From: Oscillospiraceae bacterium
Lineage (GTDB): Bacteria; Bacillota; Clostridia; Oscillospirales; Oscillospiraceae
DNA length: 6,084 bases
Direction of reading: 5' to 3'
Assembly (NCBI GenBank): GCA_028691385.1
Contig: JAQUZL010000108.1
Coordinates: forward strand, 1 to 6,084
Every line of letters begins with the position of its first letter. The stretch's first letter is position 1. The notes under the pieces were generated by a model. That model did not search any database, was not told where the DNA came from, and worked only from the letters and a program-made list of their open reading frames with translations. Both the position numbers and the translations under genes were made by a program. Below, in pieces: positions 1 through 4,851 of this stretch.

Positions 1-1
1 T

Positions 2-1840
2 ATTTGGAGTGCGCATAAGATTCGGTTCCTGATTGTGCTGCTGATGATTTTGGTATCCGCGCTTGCCACGGCGGCATCCTCTTTGTTTCTCGGTACGCTG
101 ATTGACCGCTTCATTACGCCGATGATTGCACTGGAGCATCCGGTGTTTTCGGGGCTTTTGAAAGCGCTTGGCATTATGGCCTGCATCTATCTTTGCGGCA
201 TTCTGGCCTCTCTGTTTCAAAATCGGCTCATGGTCACCATCGCTCAGGGGGTTCTGCAAACCATTCGCCAGGAAATGTTTGATCACATGGAGTCGCTTCC
301 CATCCGCTATTTTGATTCCCATACCCACGGCGATGTCATGAGTCACTATACCAACGACGCCGACACGCTGCGCCAGATGCTCGCGCAGAGCGTGCCGCAG
401 CTGGTTGCGTCCATCGCCACCATTGTCGTGGTATTCGTATCCATGCTGACCATCAGCGTTTGGCTGACCATCGTTGTCATTGCGTTCGTTTTTCTCATTA
501 TGCAGATTGTGAAACGGATTGGCGGACAAAGCGCAAAGTACTTTACCGCGCAGCAGCGTTCGCTCGGCGCAGTCAACGGCTTTATTGAGGAAATGATCAA
601 CGGACAAAAGGTCATCAAGGTTTTCAATCACGAAGAAAACGCAAAACGGGAATTTGACCGGGTCAACGAAGGGCTTTGCGATAACGCCATGCGCGCCAAT
701 GCCTATTCCAGCGTTTTGATGCCGGTCATGATGAACCTCGGTAACCTGCAATATGTGGTGCTTGCCATCATCGGCGCGGCGCTGGCCGTTACCAATGTGC
801 CCAACCTCTCCATTTCCGGCATTTCCCTGCTGACGCTTGGCAGCATTGTTTCGTTCCTCCAGCTGAGCAAAAATTTCAACCAGCCCATCGCGCAGATTTC
901 TCAGCAGTTCAACTTTATCGTGATGGCGCTGGCCGGCGCAGAACGTATTTTTGACCTGCTGGATGAAAAGCCGGAATCGGATCACGGAACAGTCACGCTG
1001 GTCAATGCAAAATACACACGGGATGGAACGTTGACGGAAACGAACCAGCGCACAGAAATGTGGGCATGGAAAACGCCGTCGCCAGATGGCGCGCACTATA
1101 CGCTTTTGCGTGGTGATGTACGGTTTGACCACGTGGATTTCGGCTATCAGCCGGAAAAACAGATTTTGTATGATATTTCCCTCTTTGCAAAACCGGGTCA
1201 GAAGCTGGCATTTGTCGGCGCGACGGGCGCGGGAAAAACGACCATTACCAATCTGATTAACCAATTTTATGACATTCAGCACGGCGTCATCACCTATGAC
1301 GGCATTGACATCCGCACCATCTGCAAAAACGATCTGCGCCGCTCGCTGGGTATGGTGCTGCAGGACGTGAACCTGTTTACCGACACAGTCATGGAAAACA
1401 TCCGTTACGGCAGACTTGACGCCTCTGACGAGGAATGTATCGCCGCAGCAAAGCTCGCCAACGCGCACGATTTTATCATGCTGTTGCCCAAGGGCTATGA
1501 CACGGTTCTGTCCGGCGACGGCGCAGGTCTCAGTCAGGGACAGCGGCAGCTGCTTTCCATCGCGCGTGCGGCCGTTTCTGACCCGCCGGTCATGATTCTC
1601 GACGAAGCCACCTCCTCCATCGACACCCGCACAGAGGCCATCGTACAAAAGGGCATGGACAGCCTGATGGAGAACCGCACCGTCTTTGTCATTGCGCATC
1701 GGCTCTCCACCATTCACAACTCCAATGCAATTCTGGTGCTGGAAAACGGGCACATCATTGAGCGCGGCGATCACGCCGAGCTGATTGCCCAGCACGGCAA
1801 GTATTATCAGCTTTATACCGGCGCTTTTGAGTTGGATTGA
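2..1840 (+). CDS. ABC exporter half-transporter, membrane domain fused to ATPase domain, TM288/LmrD-like subunit (5'-truncated)
   Basis: The reading frame is open from the first bases, so the real start lies upstream; 612 codons are visible. Roughly the first 320 residues form the six-helix membrane domain of type IV exporters: hydrophobic stretches occur near residues 10-35, 55-75, 130-170 and 250-290. A short linker insert follows (WAWK near 1060-1071), then the ATPase domain. Seen there are Walker A GATGAGKTT (1217-1243), a Q-loop LQDVNLF, the signature LSQGQ (1529-1543), Walker B VMILDE with catalytic Glu (1589-1606), a D-loop SSID and the H-loop His (codon 1697). A changed signature (LSQGQ for LSGGQ) beside an intact Walker B Glu is the pattern of the TM288-type subunit of heterodimeric exporters, so a TM287-like partner is expected just upstream. 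The role is probably ATP-driven export of drugs, lipids or peptides across the cytoplasmic membrane; the substrate cannot be told. No terminator follows the TGA stop, so transcripts may run into the next gene. Confidence 0.95.
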   Translation: MWSAHKIRFLIVLLMILVSALATAASSLFLGTLIDRFITPMIALEHPVFSGLLKALGIMACIYLCGILASLFQNRLMVTIAQGVLQTIRQEMFDHMESLPIRYFDSHTHGDVMSHYTNDADTLRQMLAQSVPQLVASIATIVVVFVSMLTISVWLTIVVIAFVFLIMQIVKRIGGQSAKYFTAQQRSLGAVNGFIEEMINGQKVIKVFNHEENAKREFDRVNEGLCDNAMRANAYSSVLMPVMMNLGNLQYVVLAIIGAALAVTNVPNLSISGISLLTLGSIVSFLQLSKNFNQPIAQISQQFNFIVMALAGAERIFDLLDEKPESDHGTVTLVNAKYTRDGTLTETNQRTEMWAWKTPSPDGAHYTLLRGDVRFDHVDFGYQPEKQILYDISLFAKPGQKLAFVGATGAGKTTITNLINQFYDIQHGVITYDGIDIRTICKNDLRRSLGMVLQDVNLFTDTVMENIRYGRLDASDEECIAAAKLANAHDFIMLLPKGYDTVLSGDGAGLSQGQRQLLSIARAAVSDPPVMILDEATSSIDTRTEAIVQKGMDSLMENRTVFVIAHRLSTIHNSNAILVLENGHIIERGDHAELIAQHGKYYQLYTGAFELD

Positions 1841-1843
1841 GTC

Positions 1844-1872
1844 TTTACGGTTTCGAAAAATTCTGCTATACT
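1844..1872 (+). promoter_or_regulatory. Sigma-A-type promoter for the small membrane protein gene
   Basis: The -35 box is TTTACG (1844-1849, 4/6 to consensus), the spacer is 17 bases, and the -10 box is TATACT (1867-1872, 5/6). An upstream TG at 1864-1865 makes it an extended -10. It starts four bases after the ABC stop codon and would give a leader of about 20 bases. Called by motif match only. Confidence 0.6.
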
Positions 1873-1897
1873 TGATTGAATAAAGGAGATGGGACAA

Positions 1898-2125
1898 ATG
1901 GAAAAATATTTCCCTTTGAATCAAACTGTCGTCCGGGGTGACGTTGGCTCTTTTGTCATTGCGTTGGTGATCTATCTGTTTGCGCCAAGCATTGTGGGCA
2001 TCGTTGTTGCTCTGTTGCATTGGCTTCCGCTGGTCGGTTGGCTGCTGGGAATTACTTCCAGCTTGTTCAGCCTGTACTGTCTGGTGGGACTGATTCTTGT
2101 CGTGATAAAATATTTCAAAAAATGA
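1898..2125 (+). CDS. Small two-helix membrane protein, function unknown
   Basis: This is a 75-residue protein starting MEKYFPLNQTVV. I chose the ATG at 1898 because the ribosome binding site AAAGGAG (1882-1888) sits 9 bases before it; the in-frame ATG at 1889 abuts that site and is too close to use. Two hydrophobic segments (about residues 18-41 and 46-70) are separated by a short HWLPLVG turn, and the C-terminus is KYFKK, so both ends may face the cytoplasm with the lysines as positive-inside anchors. There is no signal peptide, cysteine pair or enzymatic motif. It has its own promoter just upstream and a strong hairpin just downstream, and can also be read from the ABC exporter transcript. 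It resembles small uncharacterised membrane proteins seen in other Clostridia, but I cannot name a family. A link to the exporter would be a guess from adjacency alone. Confidence 0.8.
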   Translation: MEKYFPLNQTVVRGDVGSFVIALVIYLFAPSIVGIVVALLHWLPLVGWLLGITSSLFSLYCLVGLILVVIKYFKK

Positions 2126-2127
2126 GT

Positions 2128-2169
2128 AAGCAAGCGCGTCCCTTCATAGAAAAGGGACGCGCTTGTTTT
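2128..2169 (+). terminator. Rho-independent terminator, probably shared by convergent genes
   Basis: A perfect 14-bp stem (CAAGCGCGTCCCTT at 2131-2144 with its complement at 2152-2165) has a 7-base loop. It can be extended by G-U and A-U pairs, and TTTTAT follows on the plus strand. It begins a few bases after the small membrane gene and ends at the stop of the minus-strand gene. On the minus strand it is followed by CTTACTCATTTTTTG, so it may also stop transcripts from that side, less efficiently. Confidence 0.88.
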
Positions 2170-2953
2170 ATATGATGGAGCGGATGGGCACCAGATGCTC
2201 CTTTGGTAAATGCACCATAAACCGCTCGCCGGGCATCCACCGATCTCCGGCATACTGCACCGTAAGACGGCCGTTGCCGGCGCTGCCGATGACGCAGAGC
2301 CGGTGCGCTTCCATGATGGACGATACCGTTGTGCAGGCAATGCAGTTCTCCCCCGCGCCGGCCACCGGCTCCACCAGATCCGGACGAATGGCAATCCACT
2401 GGGCTGAATCCGGAACAACGTCCGCTTCCAGCGTTGCGCCCCATTCCTTTGCGTAAAAATGAGTACCATCCATTTTCAGAATGGGACTCAGGTTGGAAAA
2501 TCCACCGATTTGACACAGCTCCAGCGTATCGGGGCGTTCAAACACGGCGGCCGTATCAAAAACCCCCTGGGATTTTCCATCCTGCAGCAGGCACAACCGC
2601 TGGCAATATTTCTGCAGTAGCGCTCTGGACTGCGTAAACAGCAGCGTGGTGCCGTCGTCAATATCCGGCGGAACGGAAAAATCCGTATCGCGCAGCAGTC
2701 GCACCGGCGGCTGCTTGCCCTGCAGCAGCGCCTTCCATTTTTTCTTCTTTCGAACGCCCATTGCGGAATCAAGCACAATTTCCCCATCCAGGGCAATGTG
2801 TCCGCGATCTGTGCGCATGCAGCCGGAAAGGCAGGCAATAATGGACGCATAGTCATCGTCACTGCCGCCCAAGAAGCCGTAAATGCCGTCCGGAAAGGAA
2901 AACGAGAGATCAAGATGCGCCCGTTCGCAGCAAAAATCAGCACTGATAGCCAT
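2168..2953 (-). CDS. ModC-like protein with degenerate ATPase domain and C-terminal TOBE-like domain (pseudo-ATPase)
   Basis: 261 residues, against about 350 for a typical clostridial ModC, the ATPase of the molybdate importer. The start is the ATG at 2953, because MAISADF..LDLSFSF lines up with the ModC N-terminus; only a weak GGAT precedes it. Residues 26-45 keep the fold around Walker A (GFLGGS...CLSGC), but the P-loop core reads DDDYAS where GxGKTT belongs, so the ATP-binding Lys and Thr are gone. DRGHIALDGEIVLDS (49-63) still matches. Then about 100 residues holding the Q-loop, signature and Walker B are replaced by about 40 unrelated residues with a KKKK run. Homology resumes at LLFTQSRALLQKYCQRLCLL (104-123), with Gln for the H-loop His, followed by GGFSNLSPI and a TOBE-like tail ending PKEHLVPIR. 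It cannot hydrolyse ATP in the usual way. It could bind molybdate or another oxyanion, or be a decaying but still open gene. No modA or modB is in the window. Confidence 0.75.
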   Translation of the reverse strand: MAISADFCCERAHLDLSFSFPDGIYGFLGGSDDDYASIIACLSGCMRTDRGHIALDGEIVLDSAMGVRKKKKWKALLQGKQPPVRLLRDTDFSVPPDIDDGTTLLFTQSRALLQKYCQRLCLLQDGKSQGVFDTAAVFERPDTLELCQIGGFSNLSPILKMDGTHFYAKEWGATLEADVVPDSAQWIAIRPDLVEPVAGAGENCIACTTVSSIMEAHRLCVIGSAGNGRLTVQYAGDRWMPGERFMVHLPKEHLVPIRSII

Positions 2954-3097
2954 TGTATCCACAGCCCGAACCCACGCCGGGCCTGTCCCTCCCCACAATA
3001 TTTTCTGGTTTCATTTATATGCTGCAAAACAGAAATCCATGCCTACTGATGCATAAATTTCGAAGAACCGCCCATACTGTCCGTAGGGGTGAAAAAC

Positions 3098-3526
3098 ATG
3101 ATTCAAGACTGTGAGATGCTTAATTCCATTCGCAACGGCACGCAGATGGGGAAAAGCGGAATTGAAACCGTGATGAAAAACGCAGCAGATGGAAGCTTTT
3201 CCATGGCGCTACAGGGACAGCTGGCGGAGTACACACAAATTCAGCAAAAAGCCGACGAACTGCTCAACACGCTGGGCGGCAAAGAGAAAAACATTTCGCC
3301 AATGGTGCTGTCCTGCGCAAAGATGGGCGCAAAAATGAAGCTGATGAAAAACGGCACGACCTCGAAAATTGCGGAAATGATGATTGAGGGCAATACGAAA
3401 GGCATGATCAAAAGCTTGCAAACACAGCGCGATTTTTCCGGTCATGACAGCCGTGTCAGCACGCTGAGCCAAAAGCTGCTGGATACCGAGCTGCACAATA
3501 TTGAGCAAATGAAGGCCTATTTATAA
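3098..3526 (+). CDS. Helical-bundle protein of a clostridial family, function unknown (DUF2383/ferritin-like?)
   Basis: 142 residues starting MIQDCEMLNSIRNGTQMG. I chose the ATG at 3098 because AGGGG (3085-3089) lies 8 bases before it; the in-frame GTG at 3089 overlaps that site. The protein is almost wholly predicted helix: residues of about 1-30, 35-60, 65-90 and 115-142 look like four amphipathic helices, with Gly/Asn/Pro breaks between them. There is no signal peptide or membrane segment, so it is cytoplasmic. The pattern TQMGKSGIETV...ALQGQLAEYTQI...ISPM...KMGAKMKL...IAEMMIEGNTKGM...NIEQMKAYL matches a family I recognise as common in Ruminococcaceae-type genomes and built like the DUF2383 four-helix bundles. 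The metal ligands of a true ferritin are not evident to me. It is divergent from the ModC-like gene (144-bp gap) and ends at a shared hairpin, so it is probably monocistronic. I found no convincing promoter for it. Confidence 0.8.
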   Translation: MIQDCEMLNSIRNGTQMGKSGIETVMKNAADGSFSMALQGQLAEYTQIQQKADELLNTLGGKEKNISPMVLSCAKMGAKMKLMKNGTTSKIAEMMIEGNTKGMIKSLQTQRDFSGHDSRVSTLSQKLLDTELHNIEQMKAYL

Positions 3527-3528
3527 CG

Positions 3529-3555
3529 AAAGACGCGCCGTAAGGCGCGTCTTTT
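3529..3555 (+). terminator. Rho-independent terminator, bidirectional, between convergent genes
   Basis: A perfect 11-bp stem AAAGACGCGCC (3529-3539) / GGCGCGTCTTT (3544-3554) encloses a GTAA loop of GNRA type, with T residues at the end of the right arm and A residues at the start of the left arm. It begins two bases after the helical-bundle gene stops. Its right arm touches the xerD stop codon (3554-3556), so both convergent genes use the same 27 bases. Confidence 0.85.
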
Positions 3556-4438
3556 ATGCTTTCGGATGATATTTGTTATAAATTTGTTTGAGGTGCTGGT
3601 TGGCCAGCAATGTATAGATTTGCGTGGAAGAAATATCACTATGTCCCAGCATCTCTTGAATGGAGCGCAGATCCGCGCCATTTTCAAGCAGGTGCGTCGC
3701 AAAGCTGTGGCGCAGCGTGTGCGGCGTGATGTCTTTGGTGATATGGGCTTTCTCCTGATAAAACTTGATGATCTTCCAGAAGCCCTGCCGACTCATCCGT
3801 TCACCACTGACATTGACAAACAGCGCCGGATCATCGAAATCTGCAATCATGTTTGGCCGGATATGATTGATGTATTCCGAGAGTGCGTGCACAGCCGCGG
3901 GATACAGCGGAATGATGCGTTCCTTGCCTTTGCTGCTGCAATGAATAAATCCGGCGGACAAATTCACATCGTTCACATTGAGGGAAATCAGCTCCGTCAC
4001 GCGGATACCTGTGGCATAGAGCAGCTCGAGCATGGCCTTGTCGCGATAGCCCTTCATATCCGTACATTTTGGCTGGGACAACAGAAGCTCCACTTCCTGC
4101 CCGGTCAAAATTTCCGGCAGCTTTTTTTCCATTTTGGCCGTTCAAATATCATGCACCGGCGACTGCGTCACATCGCCCCGGATAATCAGAAAACCGTAAA
4201 AATTTTTCAGCGAAGCCAGGCATCTGGAAACAGTTGCCGCAGACTTTCCCTGACCGGTCAGCCAGTCAAGGAACACGCAAATTGTTTCGCGCGACGCATC
4301 GCAGATCGATACAATCTGAAAACGGTCCAGGTATGATGCATACTGACGAATGTCCCGCAGATAGGAGCTAAGGGTATTCGCAGCGGCATGTTTTTCCTTG
4401 GTCAGATACTCTTCAAACAGAGCAACATAGTCGGCCAT
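3554..4438 (-). pseudogene. xerD: Site-specific tyrosine recombinase XerD, interrupted by an in-frame TGA
   Basis: XerD pairs with XerC (or the same family) to resolve chromosome dimers at dif. The ATG at 4438 has AAGGA 8 bases upstream. From there one frame of 294 codons runs to TAA at 3554, the normal family length, broken once by TGA at codon 99 (4142-4144). Codons 1-98 (MADYVALFEEYL...SPVHDI) are the SAM-like core-binding domain. Codons 103-294 (MEKKLPEILTG...YHPKA) are the catalytic domain with all six active residues: R146, K170, H240 and R243 (HTLRHSFA), H266 (LGH) and nucleophile Y275. The final NQHLKQIYNKYHPKA is the XerD tail. The break falls at the interdomain linker, where the family reads IExPKxxKKLP. 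Removing one T from TTT (4144-4146) and adding one A to the AAAA at 4132-4135 restores IERPKMEKKLP. No ribosome binding site precedes the ATG at 4132, so separate translation of the catalytic half is unlikely. It could be a true pseudogene, a read-through gene or a sequence error. Confidence 0.85.
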
Positions 4439-4640
4439 TTTCAATATCCTTCAATCCGTTATACTTCCGCATGCAGGGCACAACATTCAGTGGAATGCAT
4501 TTTTTGAAACACAACATCTTGAATTATTCATTCAGATGCCATCATTCTCAAACAAAAATCCCATTGAACTGCATTTTGTCTTGCACGCATATGGCGTGAT
4601 CCGGCGGCATGATTGCCGCATAGTCACATCGCATAAAGTT

Positions 4641-4669
4641 AATATAATGCATTTTTATGAAAATATCAA
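4641..4669 (-). promoter_or_regulatory. Probable sigma-A-type promoter for xerD
   Basis: On the minus strand the -35 box is TTGATA (4664-4669, 5/6), the spacer is exactly 17 bases, and the -10 box is TATATT (4641-4646, 5/6). Transcription would start near 4634, giving xerD a leader of about 196 bases. An ATGCAT palindrome (4647-4652) fills the spacer next to the -10 box and could be a repressor site. The region is AT-rich, so a chance match is possible. Confidence 0.5.
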
Positions 4670-4746
4670 GAAAAATTCGCAAAAAAGTTTTTATTCGCCG
4701 ATATTATGTAAATAGCATTATGTAAACCCATGAACGATGCAATTAT

Positions 4747-4769
4747 TTTATGCATTTTCCATGCATAAA
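4747..4769. repeat. Perfect inverted repeat TTTATGCAT-N5-ATGCATAAA
   Basis: Two 9-base arms (4747-4755 and 4761-4769) flank TTTCC. Each arm contains the self-complementary hexamer ATGCAT. It lies just beyond the scfB hairpin on the minus strand. It could be a dimeric regulator's operator or a secondary hairpin of the scfB 3' end. Confidence 0.6.
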
Positions 4770-4772
4770 GCA

Positions 4773-4813
4773 CAAGATGCTGTGCCTTGCGACTGCCAAG
4801 GCACAGCATCTTG
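4773..4813 (-). terminator. Hairpin, likely scfB terminator
   Basis: A perfect 17-bp stem (CAAGATGCTGTGCCTTG at 4773-4789 with its complement at 4797-4813) encloses a 7-base loop, starting 39 bases past the scfB stop. Read on the minus strand, the tail is TGCTTTATGC, a poor U-tract, so termination may be incomplete, or the stem may mainly stabilise the 3' end. Confidence 0.65.
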
Positions 4814-4851
4814 AAAATGCAATATTTGCTTTCAAAACTTGCAAAACAACG

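Larger units (their letters stand above)
4439..4851. other. AT-rich intergenic region without a protein gene
   Basis: These 413 bases lie between the start of xerD and the end of scfB. They contain a probable minus-strand promoter (4641-4669), a 6-bp hairpin GCGGCA/TGCCGC (4604-4619), four ATGCAT palindromes (4495, 4647, 4750, 4761), a 9-bp inverted repeat (4747-4769) and a 17-bp-stem hairpin (4773-4813). The imperfect direct repeat AATGCATTTTT-TGAAA occurs twice, near 4494 and 4646. No convincing coding sequence was found on either strand. Confidence 0.7.

Noticed and set aside
2954..2998. An upstream TTG start at 2998 for the ModC-like gene.
   Set aside because: No ribosome site precedes it, and the 15 added residues (MWGGTGPAW...) do not match ModC; the ATG at 2953 begins where family similarity begins.
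2488..3027. A 179-codon minus-strand frame overlapping the ModC-like gene in another frame.
   Set aside because: Its translation is rich in Arg, Cys and Pro, as expected of a frame-shifted reading, while the other frame aligns with ModC at both ends.
4142..4144. TGA in xerD as a recoded codon (Gly, Trp or selenocysteine).
   Set aside because: TGA ends several other genes in the window, including the ABC exporter and scfB, and no selenocysteine-type context or conserved residue fits at this linker position.
3566..4336. A 256-codon plus-strand open frame opposite xerD.
   Set aside because: It lies antisense to a clear recombinase with all catalytic residues, has no ribosome binding site and shows no recognisable protein pattern.
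4495..4769. The ATGCAT repeats as a CRISPR array or integrase attachment site.
   Set aside because: The units are short, irregularly spaced and palindromic; there is no regular repeat-spacer pattern and no flanking duplication of a tRNA or gene end.
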